A stretch of DNA of 64,000 nt from Cocos nucifera (GCA_006176705.1 QRFJ01000057.1:3898178-3962177), one strand, 5' to 3'. Shown: positions 47,636-60,555, counted from the first letter of the stretch. Numbers and translations are program-made. The notes: generated by a model not told the origin, from the sequence alone.

Positions 47636-49034
47636 TAAGCTATCAGCACTCCTCGGTATCATGTCCGTGGTCACGATGATATCGATAATACTTCCTCAGG
47701 TTTTTTGCTCGAGCAGGGATTATCATTTTTTTGGGTCGAGGTATATTTTCTCATCGCTCGATCTCCATCAAAATCTAAGCCCAGGGTGTGTTGAGAGAAG
47801 TGTGATAATTGAATCTCCGATGTGGAATTCTAGATCGGCCTTGCGGCTTTGGAAATATTGGTCGGCTACTCTGAGATGGGGTGCACAATTGATGAAACCA
47901 TGGCTCCTCTTGATGGTGCTGCATCCGTCTATAGTCTTTTTTCTTCTCCTACTTTTAGGATGGATCCGACCTACCATCGTGGCTACTTCCTTGTTGGTCC
48001 CAAGCCTCTTCGATCTAGGCATACTTCTCCGCTCGTTCTAGCATCTCGATGAAGTCCTTCGGATAGTCCAAGTTGAGGAAGAATAATAGGTCATTTTGGA
48101 GGAGGCCGGCTTTGAATGCCGTCATGGCCACCAACGGATCTAAATTTTGGACCTTCAAGGTAGCTGCATTGAAGCGATTGATATACTCTCAAAGGGGCTC
48201 ATTCTTTCATTGCTTGATGCTCACGAGGAAGTCAGAGTTACGATGTTGCTGATGACTGCTTACGAAGTGGACAACGAACAGATGGCTCAACTGATAGAAA
48301 AAATCTATGGAGTTAGATTTTAGGTTCGAGTATCAATGTCGAGCCGTCTTTCTCAAAGTTGAAGAAAAAGCTCGATATAATATTGCATCGGTTGCCCCTT
48401 GTAAATGCATAAGAGTTTGAAAGCTGTCCAAATGGTCTACGGGATCGACCGCTCTATCGTAAAGCTCCGTTTAAGAGATTTTGAATCAACGTGGCAAGGA
48501 TTCATCCATAATCTTCTGAGTCAATGAGAGATCGACATTGAACCCCAAATATTCTCCTTATTGCCTCGGCTCCTGCAACGCATCCAGCTGCCATTGCATC
48601 TTTTTGAGCTTTTTCTCCATGTCATCCTCACGAGTGGCTCGATGCTGAGGAGTCTCATAGCTCGAGATAGAGTCTCTTCTGAAAATTGATGTGGATGAGC
48701 ATTCGGATCTTCGACGGAAAGGACCGATAGGTCGGCTATGACGACTGGCCTCCACCCTTAGGCTTCGAGGGCGTCGTTCCTCCGGCCCTATCCGAACCAG
48801 ACTTGAATTTTTTTCGACTGGATGATGCTCGTTGGCCTGTTGTATTCCTCTTATGCTGGCTGATAGTGCTTGCACCTGATGAAGCAGTACGTCATACTGC
48901 TCCTGTGAGACCGTCGGCATCGTTGGTGGGTTATCCTGAATTGATGGTGGAGAAGTGTTAACCTACTGAGCATTGTAGGTCCTCCAACCACTAGAATGTT
49001 GGGATGCATTTGATGTTCTCCTTCGAATTCTCAT
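47636..49034 (-). pseudogene. Gag of the Tat element, decayed
   Basis: MRIRRRTSNASQHSSGW at 49034 is followed by a stop, then MPTVSQEQYDVLLHQVQALS (48920). The acidic/basic linker EDDMEKKLKKMQWQLDALQE (about 48610) follows, then in broken frames the core (HLDSFQTLMHLQGATDAILY, LSHLFVVHFVSSHQQHRN) and the zinc-knuckle block YRYHRDHGHDTEEC at about 47690-47640. The same blocks in the gag-only family show that the two gags are related. Confidence 0.8.
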
Positions 49035-49090
49035 GATATCCGGTGACGTGCTTTCTTTTCTTAAAATTAGGTCTTGAAATCAGTCGAGGC

Positions 49091-49106
49091 CCTTTCTCTA
49101 GCGTCA
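49091..49106 (-). other. Primer-binding site of the Tat element
   Basis: TGACGCTAGAGAAAGG lies just inside the 5' LTR on the minus strand. Confidence 0.65.
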
Positions 49107-49108
49107 AC

Positions 49109-49791
49109 TGTTGCTCTTGAATCTTTCGACTTGAGGTCGGCCGATGAGGATGGAGAAGCTTGGCCACTAAGGAATATAAGGTCGAGGATGAACTTTACTG
49201 GAGCTTCGTCCGTTCACCTGCAATAAAGTTTCCACTGAAGTGTTCTCCGATAAAGACCCTCCGATGCTCAAGTTAGGAGATTGAAGAACAATGAGGAGAG
49301 AAAGCATTGAATTGAATGGCATACCTGAAGAATCCCGGAGCTCCTTTATTTATATGGAAAAAATTAGAGTTGTATCCATTTCGGACTCTAATGGCTTTTC
49401 GAATTTATCGTCCTGGATTGATTTAGAAGATCTTTTTTCTTCTTAGGAGATGGGATTGCGAAAGATTCTTTCTTTATTTAAGTTTTTCGATTCAGAGGGA
49501 ATGCAGTTTCAACAAGAATGGTTGTAGATCAGCCATTGATGGGATATGATAGGTCATCCTATTCATGTAGCTCGATGATCAATCTGGACCCGACGAGGAT
49601 GAGGTATAAAGACCTACATCATTTTGTTAAGAAGCGATCTTCCATAGGTCGGTCAGAATTGTAGGTCGACTTAAGTCGATCTACAGCTAACCACGGGCAA
49701 AGTGTCGCATCGTTCCGCCCAGATGATCGTTGGGATAGGTCGGCGATCGATCCTAAATGGGCCGAGGCCACATCAGCCCCATTCCATAATA
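49109..49791 (-). repeat. 5' LTR of the Tat element (683 bp)
   Basis: Minus start TATTATGGAATGG, end GAGCAACA. TATA box TATAAATAAAGG on the minus strand at 49343-49354. It drives element RNA leftward. Confidence 0.88.
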
Positions 49792-49796
49792 AATTT

Positions 49797-51596
49797 GATA
49801 CAATCATATCTTACATCCAGCGTGCTAGCTCAGCGATACACCGAGCCAATGACATGCTACCACTTGATCATTCCGATCATTGGAAAAAAGAAAAAAAGGA
49901 AGCGGATCCTGCCAAGCGCTCCACCCTCTCTCGAGTGAACAAAATCCTAGCTAAGCACTTCAGCCCTCTCTCCTAAGCAATGGAGATGTGAGCAAGCGAG
50001 GAGATGGGATTGGTCCAAAACCTGACCCCACCCATATCCTTCCCATCGCCACCATCCTTCGCGACTTCTTCCTCCACTCCCACTGCTCCTCCCATGTCTA
50101 CCCCTTCCAACCACAAAATTCGTCCACCACTCCCCTTTCTAGCCCTCCTGCGATGCTGTTAGTCCGCTATTGCTCCCTTACCTGCTCTGCCATCGACTCC
50201 ATCCCTATTCCTCTTCCGACAAATGCCTCCTCGACAAGGTCGTGGATAGGATACGGAAGGATGGGTCGTTGATATCTCATGCCAATAAATAGAAAGTGAG
50301 CATACAATGAGAGGAAATATGGAGTAGTGGCGATGGAGGAGGGGGTGCTGCTATTGATGGTGCTAATGCCATACATCATTGAGTTAGTACATTAGGTGCA
50401 AGATATAACCTCTCTCAGACCTAGCCCAATCCCAAATGTTCTTTCGTTTCTTATCTCAATTTTAGATGTCGTGCCATATGGTGTGCGACATGTGAATAAC
50501 ATGGATGCTAGTGGGTCGATTATTCTCATGAAATTATCATAGGATACTATACCGTTCATTTTATGATGAATAATTATCCAAGTTGTTCAAATATTTTTGA
50601 GATTTATAAATTTTCTTTTAGTATTTAATGCATGCTCGTAAGTCCGCGGCCGCTCATCTTGCGATGGATCGTATTCCATCATGTACAGCATCCTGTGGCA
50701 TGGAAAGATCCCTTTCCGAGCCTCATATGCTCCAACTTTTTGGAAGCATCCTTCTAAATTATGCCAGATGACTTACTGTTTGAGATTGGCTCTTTGAGGG
50801 TGAGCCTTCGCCCTACAGCAAGATTGGTTCATTGATGGCGTGGAGGTCGAAAGAATTTCTCCAAATTCCGACTTAATTAGGTTGCGTGCATCTTACCCTA
50901 GCCTTCCAGAATCTATTGTGGGAGTACCGCCCATATTTAAGATTAGCTCGCTAAGTTTCCTCTTAAAGTTATTTCTAGATTTGAAATCTCTCTAGCGTCC
51001 ACAACGTAACGTCATTTCATTGTAGCGCTTGGAAACCTACTTGCGGGCCCATAGCTTTGAAAATTTTAGGAGAGCATGTAATGCAAATAATACACAACAC
51101 CGGACCATCCAACGCGCATGGAAAGAGAGAGAATATGACATCCAGGCATTAAACTTCTCATTGCCATTCCCATGTAACATGGCGCACACGCACACGCACA
51201 CACAAAGAGAGCATATCACATCAAAGCAGCCATCACCAAAGCGAATGACCGGCCGTCCTGCTCGGGGCTGAACCAACTGTTCCAATTGCTCAGTCGGCAA
51301 TTAAATCGTTGTGGCCCCCCTCTCTCACCTAACCAGTCGACAGAACCCCTCCCTTTTTCCTTCAATCGCTTTTGCCTGCTCCTTTCACCTCCCTCCCCCC
51401 CTCTTCCATTCTTTTCTAAAGCCCTTCCCCCACACCTCACCTCCCAAGAACCCGTTCAACCCTTTCTACTAACAACCCAACCCCACCACCACTCCGTGGA
51501 CACATTACACAACGATACAAGAAGCTAAGCTGAAGCTAGCTAGCCGCTGCCCAATCCCACTCCACCCTCCACTAAATTCCACCCCCATGTCCCCCA
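49797..51596. other. Intergenic, upstream region of the IDA-like gene
   Basis: Small open frames (49988-50272 plus, 50379-50167 minus) have no recognisable domain. A CA-rich run lies at about 51184-51205. C/T-rich sequence from 51340 on resembles promoter and leader DNA. Confidence 0.55.
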
Positions 51597-51598
51597 TA

Positions 51599-51612
51599 CT
51601 ATATATTTAATG
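51599..51612 (+). promoter_or_regulatory. Probable TATA box of the IDA-like gene
   Basis: CTATATATTTAATG lies about 190 bases before the ATG at 51797. The CT-rich leader between them fits a plant 5' untranslated region. Confidence 0.5.
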
Positions 51613-51796
51613 ATTTCCCGTATCCATACTTATATTCACTTATCTCCCCCTCACTCTATCCTTTGCCATTCCATTTGCTTACAATTCAACCTCTTCTCCC
51701 CCACCATATCTTCTCTTCTTTCTTCCTATCTACCTCTTTACCACCCTCTGTTAGAGTTTGGACTCCTCGCCTCTCCTTTTCTCTTGGTCAGGCCGA

Positions 51797-52036
51797 ATGG
51801 GTCGTCTCACAAGGGGCTCGGCTCTGGTAGTGTGGCTGTTGCTGCCGCTGCTGCTGCCTCTATTGGTGTCATGCTGTCATGGGTCTAGGAACATGCAAGC
51901 CTTCAACGAGAGGCCGATCCTGAGGAGGAATTCGGGCTTCTACTTTGGTTTCTTGCCTAGGGGGGTGCCGATACCACCTTCGGGACCGTCGAAGCATCAC
52001 AACTCCATTGGCTTTGAGAGCAACAAGTCACCTTGA
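51797..52036 (+). CDS. IDL: IDA-like secreted signalling peptide precursor (79 aa)
   Basis: A short intronless gene. The ATG at 51797 (MGRLTRGS) gives a positively charged start and a leucine-rich stretch, ALVVWLLLPLLLPLLVS, a clear signal peptide ending near residue 27. A variable region follows, then the C-terminal motif FGFLPRGVPIPPSGPSKHHN, the PIP/EPIP motif of the INFLORESCENCE DEFICIENT IN ABSCISSION family. In that family a 12-14 residue hydroxyproline peptide from this motif binds HAESA receptor kinases with SERK co-receptors at the cell surface and triggers cell separation. An upstream in-frame start at 51758 is possible but would put polar residues before the signal peptide, so 51797 is preferred. 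Length and architecture are normal for the family and the frame is intact. The only doubt is which paralogue it is. Confidence 0.93.
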   Translation: MGRLTRGSALVVWLLLPLLLPLLVSCCHGSRNMQAFNERPILRRNSGFYFGFLPRGVPIPPSGPSKHHNSIGFESNKSP

Positions 52037-52145
52037 ACAAATCTGAAGCTATCCCAAGTTAATGTACATGGTTGGGTTCTTTTGTTTTTCTTTTGGGATA
52101 CATTCTTTGTTTCCTCCTCCTTTTGGATACAGTGTTTCGGAAGTC

Positions 52146-52214
52146 TCTCTCTCTCTCTCTCTCTGAATCACTTACAGCCTTTTGATCACAAAAGGATGAT
52201 TGCCTTGCCTCAGT

Positions 52215-52247
<33 letters not shown>
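52146..52247 (+). repeat. (CT)n and (GA)n microsatellites after the IDA-like gene
   Basis: A CT run (about 52146-52164) and a GA run (about 52218-52246) lie 110-210 bases past the stop, probably in the 3' untranslated region. They are complementary and could pair as a hairpin in RNA (inference). Confidence 0.8.
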
Positions 52248-52249
<2 letters not shown>

Positions 52250-55200
52250 ACGGAATGATCTTGGGAAGACCTGCCAGCCTGCTCCGGCTTGGGCAGGCCA
52301 AAGTTGAGTCTTCTTTTCTAATATCTCTACCTTTATATATATATTGTTTGATCGATATTAGAGTTTTGCAAGAAATTAAATATATATGTCGAGAAGAGAT
52401 TGATACATAGCTTCTTTCCTCGAGAGACTATTAATGTTAGGATGGGCCGGGTATTCAAGGCCTTCCATATCTATAGCATGGTCTGAAATAGAGAATTATT
52501 TCATATTTTAAGTAAGATAAATGTTATAGATCGATATCCATTTTCCCTTTCTTTCTCTCTTGTGCTATGAGCTTTCCGAATGGTAGATGGTGGGTCTGAT
52601 GATGGTGCTTGTTGTGTGGGAGCCTGAGAGTTGGTATACGGTAATTTCCTTCAGTTATTTTTTCTTAGATCTTTTCAAAAGTAGTCATGTCTCACTTAAA
52701 AATTGATGCCCTGCTCATGTTTTGTGATGAAGGGCCAGGTAAGTAGACAAAGAGACTCCATGGATTTGAGTTGATTGATGTATTAGAAGTAGGGTGATGT
52801 GATCCTTGGCAGGGTCCAAATTTTCCAGCCATTCTTCTATGTTCGCAGTGTAGGGGCATGGACGCATGTTAGGGGTGGGAACCACGTACGTACGTAAAAT
52901 CCTAGACATTTGGGTGGTGCCTACAAAAAATTTGGAGACGGCAATATCTAGTAAACGTGAAATAATTCTAGAGTTCTATCTTTTAATTTTCCTTTTTCTT
53001 ATTACCAAAAAGCTTCCCTTTTATCTTTTTTTTTTTAAAAAAAAAAAAAATTCATGTGCTAGCTCAGATTTTAGCCGAAATGCTTGAACCAACCAATCTG
53101 ACAAAGGAATGTGCTTCATTCTTTTGCATGGCATGCCCCCTTTTTTTTTGGGTCAAAATTTCTGTAGAGGTCAAACGATGGGATGGAATATGGAGACTTT
53201 CATGCTAAATTGCCAGGGTAAAGTAGGTGATGGCACTTCCATTCACAGTCATTAGTTCAGCATCTTGGAATAATTCAGCTAGGCAGGAAGATTCAGAACT
53301 TCCGCAGGAAAAGTAGAGAAGATAGGAGTGCCTCCCATCTTTTCTCATAGTAAAAAGGTAAGAAAAGTAGACAATTTAGGATAGAACAGTAAAAGATGAC
53401 TCAAAATATAAGAAATAGATAGATCAACGGACCAGGTCATGCGCAAGGTGTTGGTTTGGGCATTGCAGGGGATTTGGGTGAATTTGGTTTCACCCACTGC
53501 CTGTGTTAATTATTTGATTTACTAGTGATGATGTCGATGCCTTGCACGTAAAATTTCATTTAGTCAAAGATTCTAGCCCATTGTCAAATCTTTATCAAAT
53601 TATATATTTAAAATGTAAGGATCCATGGAGGTTGTATTTAGTTTTGCATCCCCGATAGATCTTAAATATTTATATAAGGCCAAAAAATTTAAATAATATT
53701 TTTCAACTAATTTTTTAAGATAAGATGCTGCATTGCTACAAATAGTATTAGAGTGTATCTGGATAGAAGATATTGCAGCACAAGTACATTGGGATTGACA
53801 CATGTCAATCATAGTATTTGTAATTAAATTTGAATATATTTGGACATTTAATATGGCAAAGATGTATGGATACGTATCGGTATATATTTAGTCCGATATC
53901 AACTATGCACTGGATAAATTTTTATTATTTATATATAGAGCCAAGGAACTCAAATAGTATACTTCACTAATCTTTTTGGATGAGATCTTGGATTGTGGTA
54001 TAAAAAATAATCCATCATCAAATCTACTCATTGCTATCTCCATAATATGAGAATTTTAACACATCATATATCTATCTTAATTTTTTTTTTGCTATCTTTT
54101 TTTCCTTATGTCATAACATAACTTGACATTCTTGTATCCCGGACACATTAGGCTCGCGGCACCAACCCTAGATAAGAAAGCTAAAAGGAAATGGGCCGAT
54201 AATATAGATCAGGCTCAGCATCATGTTCAATATTTATATTATCCGATCATATAACACTTCACAAGCACATCTTTTATTTCACATGATAATTCTCCAATCC
54301 TACTATTGAAATACTTGTCTATCCCTTCATTCTATGAGGCAGTATAATTTGGAATTATCATTATTCTGTATGTAGAAAATTTTAACCTGAGATGCTGAAA
54401 TTAATATATCTTCAGCCATTTGTTATTCAAATCTAATCAAATCAATGATCAAAAAAGTTGCAAAAATACCGAGAGACAAATCTTGTATTATCTGCTTTGT
54501 TTCTATTCTTCAAAAGAGCGCTTCTAATATATACCAGAAGATCTCGAAAGCCTATATTTAATGGAGAGTTATAGGCTATATATATTTATTGACTAGACTA
54601 TTTTAGATTAACTATAACTTCTTTCTTCCATCAAGGAAGCATAATCATAGTGAAGTCTTTATTTTAACTTGAGTTTATCTTTATTTGAAAAAAATTTTAA
54701 TTATCCAAAATCATCATCCTAATTATTTTAAATTATCTTTAAAAATAATGTTGCTAGTGAGCCACGTTACTTTCCTAATATTTAAGGATGGGTACAACAC
54801 TGCCTACATCGTCAAGCCATATGATTCTACTTAAAATCATTTTTATCTTTTGGTTCCTTTTGTGTTATCAAGAATTCTTTATCATTTGCAAATTACAAGC
54901 TTAAGGAATATTTTTTGGGAAGTGACTAACAATAAATACTCATCAAAATACTCTAATTTCTTTCAAGAAGTTTGGTGGTGGGATTGTTTTTATCTACGAT
55001 CTAACCAATAAAATCATCCGAGTCAACAAAAGGCTAGCTGCTGCAATAAATAACATTTGCTTTATTTATCTGATCATAAATGATGCCCTTTTTTTTTTTA
55101 ATGAAAAAAGAGGAAAAATTTTCATTCAAATTTATTAAGAAAAAGATTATAAGAAAAAAAAGTGCAGAGAAGGAAACCATAACATCCAATTAGTTCAACT

Positions 55201-56172
55201 TTTTCAGAACCCATCAACATTTGAAAATTCAAATTCCCCCAAATAAACAAATATTATCTTTTGAAATTTTTGCCCACAAATAATTTTCTTCCACTTCTCT
55301 CGCCTATTTACGTTTCCTGTTGCCATCCAACTTGTAAACATGCATGTTGCACAAGCTCGTCGTGACAATAATTTTAACTTCATCACAAGGTGTTGAATCA
55401 TCTCAAAAAAATATCAACAGCATCTTTTGCTCCAACCAGGTGTTACAAACAAGATGAAATACATTATAACCGACTTTATACAGCTAGTGGGAGTTTTATT
55501 CTTACCAGGATAGCGGTCATGGTGTGTTAACTATTCTTAACTAGCGTCCACATCTTGAAAATGTCCATATACACATCCATGACAAGAAAAAACATCCATC
55601 CATGTGCCCTTGTTAGTTTTGTTCATGGTAGCTAGCTTGTCTTCGAGTTCTCCCTTCCATTTTAAGCTTTCATCTCCACAATCTCTGCAAGTTATATAAT
55701 ACAAAGAATCATTCATTGTTTATTGCTATTTTCTGAAGCAATCAGGAGTACTACAGGATTATTTATGTCATCATACCGTGCCCATCTTTCTTTTTCCTCA
55801 AGGACAGACGTGCATGCACTCTTTTCATTTCCATCAGCTATAAGTCTGCTCGCAAGTATTACTACAACAGGAAAAGACGACCACAGAACCAATGGATGGG
55901 AATCCGTCTCTGTCTATACCAATATATATCATGTACTTAGTTTTCCAATTTCTTAAGAGGCCATGTTGTTCTTCCATGTCACATATTAAATCACGAGTAC
56001 CAAACTTCCATAAAAAAAATTGCCACTAGTAGTAAGGAAAAAATGTTGCCCACCATTGAAGGTTTAGACTTTTCGCTGAAAACTTCTTTTTAACTCGTCA
56101 CCACGTGAAGCCCCTGTTCCTTGAGGTCGGTGACAACTTCCACTCATGAAGACTTGTTGGTTGCTTTCCTAT

Positions 56173-56207
<35 letters not shown>

Positions 56208-59200
56208 GTTAAACTTTCATGTGCTTAACGGGGCCCTGTCAACTTAATTACTCTGATGGAGACTTCCATGGCCGGGTGACTTTGGAAAGCTTTGCTAGAC
56301 AAAGGGTCACTCTTGTAGAGGCAGGTGGGGTTGATCAAGTCTGCATTAACTGCAGTCGCTGCACCGGCTTTGCCATTTCGCCCACCACCTCCTTCAAGTC
56401 AAAAAAGTAGAAAGAAAAAAAAATAGTTAGTCATCCGGTACATACCCTTTCATTTCCTCGTCAGGACGTCATATGCTGATGGATATGGGATGGACGATCA
56501 CCAAAATGAGAAGAGAAGCTACTAGTTTAGAATGAGAACGAGAATGGAACAAGCATCGATGAGGATAAGAAGCGGCTATGCTTATGCGTGTACCGAAATT
56601 TTATTTCGTGTTGGTGATTCTAGTAGTCCTGCATATGGTATTCCGGAGAGCATGATATAAAAGTGAATGTAAAAGCTGTACAATATATTTCCATGAACAT
56701 GCAAGCAGCTATCGTTTATTTTTATTTTTCACATTATATGAACTTTGTTCTCCCCGTAGCATGGGATTGATGATGGCTTAGATGAACATGTTTGCATGAT
56801 TATGGCCATCCATAGACTTTAATGGCATGTCGGCCTTAGAAAGCACATAGAGAGAGAGAGAATGGTTCAACATGTTTGCACACCATGATCGAATAAATGG
56901 AGGACTATAATAATCATGTTGACGAGCATGCTAAACATAAGAATATCACATAATGTGCAGCTGCAGGATCAAAGTGGAGGTTGTTGCCGATCTCCCCAAC
57001 TCCTGCTTAGATTCAGAAGATCATCTAACATACGGATTAGTGGGTTAGAAAAGACTAGCAATTAACCCAATCGATAAAATCTATAACCTAGCTTGGCGCC
57101 CCATTGGCTCTTTGCCGAGCCTAAAATGCATTCATTTTCGCAGATACAAGATTTGGCTTACAGACGTTAAAGCCCTGATGAATCTCTTCACTTCTTTTGC
57201 TTGATGTAGACGGACAAATGCTTTGTCGAGCAGCACTGTAAGTTACTCGGCTATCCAGGACAAGCTGTCCAGAAATGGTGGTTTCTATTGTTGCTATTAA
57301 AATTATTTTGAGAATTATTAGCATAAGATACATATTACGCCATGTTTGAAGAAGGAATCTCCAGAGGATACGAAGTTGTTGCATGGAGTTGGAGCACTCT
57401 TTACATTCCCCGGCAATCATGCACCCAGAAAAGGTGGCGTGTCGGCTGGTCTGGATATCAGAACTAATGCATCATTACTCAGCAGTGGAAAAGGAATCAC
57501 AGAAGTCATGCAAGGCCGAATGCATCATACCTCATCTCTTTACTGATGCAGTAACGCCCAGTTTGGAAAGGGAGCTAGGATATTGGATACAAATAAGAAG
57601 AAGAAGAAATTCTTCACTTGCCGCCAGCAGCCGGTGGTGATTGACTCATGCACATACTCGAGCATAAAAAAAAAAAAATTTATAGGATGCTATGCTTTTT
57701 TTCCATTCAAACTCGTGCGCGAACGAATCACCGTGGATGGATGGTGAGCATGGAAGCACACCACCTGCGATGAGCAAAAAATTTTCTATAAATTTTTATA
57801 TCTACGATGGAGTGAAGGAAGGATAAGTTTGGCAGGAATTCATCCTTATTTTTGTTTAAGATTGGAGCTTTTATTCCACATCATGATTAATAGTTTATAT
57901 TTTTAAGGTTTTTTTGTGGATGCATTTTGGGCAAAAGAAAAAAGCGTTTGGGATGAAATTTGAGCGTAAGTACCCAAAAAAAATTATATATATATATATA
58001 TAAAAAAAGGTAAAATTCTTTCATCCTGCTCAATTTTGCCCCTGCAACAACCGACAATCCTCCACTGGTCTGCAATTTAGATTGTTTTGGAGAATAATTG
58101 AAATACCATTATAGTAATATAAGATATTAATTATTAAAATAAAAAAAAATATTTTAATAATGATAAGAAATTACAGTAGCTTTATTTATATCACAATATG
58201 CATAATTGATGTAGCAAGGTTAAAATTTTCATATAAGCATAAAATAATATGACGGAGTAAATACAATAGTTATTGCATACACAAAAAAACATATTATTAT
58301 TTGTAGTATATTAAAGTATAAATTACATGTATAAATTCGAGATTATAGGATTCATGACCACATACCTTCAACACGGGTAGATTAGGGGAAACCAAGGAAG
58401 AAGCCAGAAACACCACCCAGCATCGTAGAGGAGTAATGGTGATGTAAAGATTGGAACTACCTGGATGGATCAGGGTGGTGGCGACGGAAGAGAAGAGGAG
58501 GCGAAGAAGACGGAGGGAAAGAGGGCAATGAGAAATGACCAAGGGCAGTATCGATCATTTTGGAAAAATTACTCTCCTCTTTTAACCCTCTCGAGCCAAG
58601 ATTATTCTCGAGCTCTCACCGACCATGGAACAAAGCCCATCCCCCTCGTCCGAACTGAACTGTTGGGGTATGGAAACCTAGATGAGATAAAATGCTTATC
58701 TGGACATGAGCCGAAGAATAGGCGGTGATAACCACCTCCCCTCGATGTAAAAACTTCTAATTATATTGTCCCGAAAAGTTCAACTAAGAAATGGAGGATG
58801 CTTCAATTCAAATGTTCCCTAATTCTGAGAAAAGTAGATTATGGTAGAACAAAGCTCATAATATACCATCTAAACTAGGAAGGAAAGGCATACCCAAATC
58901 ACAACAACTGCAAAACATATTTATTTTGATAAAATCATTTTTCTGAACTTGCGAGCATAACTTGAGACTTAACCAATCAATTGTCTCATTCAAGTAAACA
59001 TCCATTCATAGCCAAGACACGAGCCCATTCACCCTCCCACCGCCTTTCTCACGATCTAAGCTCCACATAAGACCCAGAAAGGCCAGAAGTACCAAAAAAG
59101 TGTAGCCAGCAAATGAAAATAGATGAGTATGGGTTGACTGGTTACGTATTATACCCGAGCATCAAGAAACGAAGTCGGCGAAAAGGCATTTAGATCCTCC

Positions 59201-60368
59201 CGAACCTTATTTGAACAAATACGTCAGGCAGAGTTTCGGAGCGAAAAAAACCAAGCAGCCAAAACATAAAAATTTAACATTGACCAAGTGTTTCCTATAA
59301 CTAGGTACAAATCTTCCATGGTATATCAGTACCCACAGCCAAGTTTCTTTGAAGGTTACCAAAATTGGAGTACGCAGTAAAAGAGGAATGAATACGAGTT
59401 ACAGGTGTCTTAGCAAAAAAAGGCGGGGAAGAAGAATTCAAGTCACAGTTATTATAATATGCCCAGAATATAATTTATAAATTAAATAAAAAAAAAAAAA
59501 AAAAAAAAAAAACCCTCCCCTTATCCATTCCAAAAGGCCCTTTCCTGATTCATTGGTTTAGAATTTCATTACAAGCCGTATTCAGGGAGTAAAAACGAAG
59601 TTAAAAGTTCGATACCTAAATGGTCTAAAAGATGCAGAAATTCCAGAGTAGCTGTCTTGGACTGGAAAACTTAAGAACTGATCTGGGGAACCTGGTAAAC
59701 ACTTACCGAGTAGTTCTCTTCTTTTGGAGTAAAATAGATATTGCACTCCCAGTTCCAACATCCGGAAAACAACCCAATGTAAAGTTAATAATAAACCCCA
59801 GGGACTTGTTTCGCATAAACAATGTGTTTGAAAATTTTGAATGTATGCTACAAAATAAATTAGATATATGCCTTGCAACCAATTCTTAAAATAGGCATAG
59901 TAGTTAGTATCTCCTGCCCTCTGGAAAAGAAAAGAAATGGAACTGAAAAGCAGCTGAACGTCTATTAGAAGTGGCAAACAACCAAATAACATAAGAAATG
60001 ATATCTTGGAACATAGAGAACAAGCTTCTATAGAGATAGAAGTTCCAAGGACCAGAGTGTTATGAATGTTGGATCTCTTTGAAGGATGAATAGGAAATCC
60101 AAGGCAGGGATAACAGAATAGCAGGCAGACACTAGAATAAGGAAGATATAACAGTGAAGACTTGCTAAATGAGATGATCAACAAGATTACAGTCACCCTC
60201 CTGCGTGCTATTATTATCTGCGTCACAGAAGGATGACGTCTGAAGAATTTCCTCTATGGTGGTTAAAAAGCATGTGTGTTAAAAGAAAATTTCAAGAACT
60301 TAAAGCACAAAGCACAATCTCATATAACTATATGCCATCCATCATACAACACCAAAAGGCAACCTTAC
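52250..60368. other. Intergenic, simple repeats, no gene recognised
   Basis: (GA)n at 56176-56203, AT run at about 57986-58001, and an A-run of 25 at 59488-59512. A T-run at 55091-55102 with GA-rich sequence after it resembles the 3' end of a minus-strand retroposon. Open frames such as 59582-60226 (minus) have no recognisable domain. Confidence 0.55.
53590..54010 (+). repeat. Two diverged LTR-end fragments (copia-like)
   Basis: About 53640-53765 and 53925-54010 share TTTATATA--GCCAA-AA-T-AAAT-, then ACT-AT-TTTT and a GATGAGATCTTGGATTG-like end. The first ends TACAAATAGTATTAGAG, resembling an LTR end plus the TGGTATCAGAG primer site. Strongly diverged; boundaries unclear. Confidence 0.4.
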
Positions 60369-60555
60369 CTTTCCCCACTCAGAACCAATGCCCCTACATC
60401 TCATCTTCAAGTGTGTCATTTTTGTTCCCAACTCCGTTTCAACTTTTTTTCCGCAAATAAGCTTCACCAGGGCCAAAAGAATCCAGATATGCCATGTAGC
60501 GTTTATATGCAGCACTTATGGCATCCTCTATATAGTTGGGTAAGCGTCCCACATT
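60369..60555 (-). pseudogene. Exon of a disrupted conserved plant gene (downstream exon)
   Basis: The minus strand has acceptor TTATCTTGCAG, then NVGRLPNYIEDAISAAYKRY, MAYLDSFGPGEAYLRKK and, after a one-base shift in an A run (about 60455), VETELGTKMTHLKMRC and GIGSEWGK before donor GTAAGG. Without the extra base the exon is exactly 62 codons. It reads like a conserved, probably plastid-targeted plant protein of unknown role, from memory of similar sequences; I cannot name it firmly. The next downstream exon was not found. Confidence 0.6.

Larger units (their letters stand above)
34361..49791 (-). mobile_element. Tat-lineage Ty3/gypsy retrotransposon with antisense gene, nested insertion inside
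   Basis: Order on the minus strand: 5' LTR (49109-49791), primer site, gag, protease, RT, RNase H, [gag-only element 40575-45537], second (archaeal-type) RNase H, integrase, 57-bp minisatellite, spacer carrying a plus-strand gene, polypurine tract, 3' LTR (34361-35044). A second RNase H and an extra antisense gene between integrase and the 3' LTR are known features of the Tat group (Grande/Retand/Ogre relatives). The element is 15.4 kb, or about 10.5 kb without the nested copy. Every coding part has stops or frameshifts. Confidence 0.88.

Noticed and set aside
55204..55401. 65-aa minus frame thought to be a LINE C-terminus
   Set aside because: A T-run nearby hints at a retroposon, but the reading lacks the zf-RVT or W-x-x-RN signatures.
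59582..60226. 214-aa minus-strand open frame
   Set aside because: No recognisable domain; lies downstream of the exons of the disrupted gene and probably is intron or 3' flank. Could hold a last exon, but no supported join was found.
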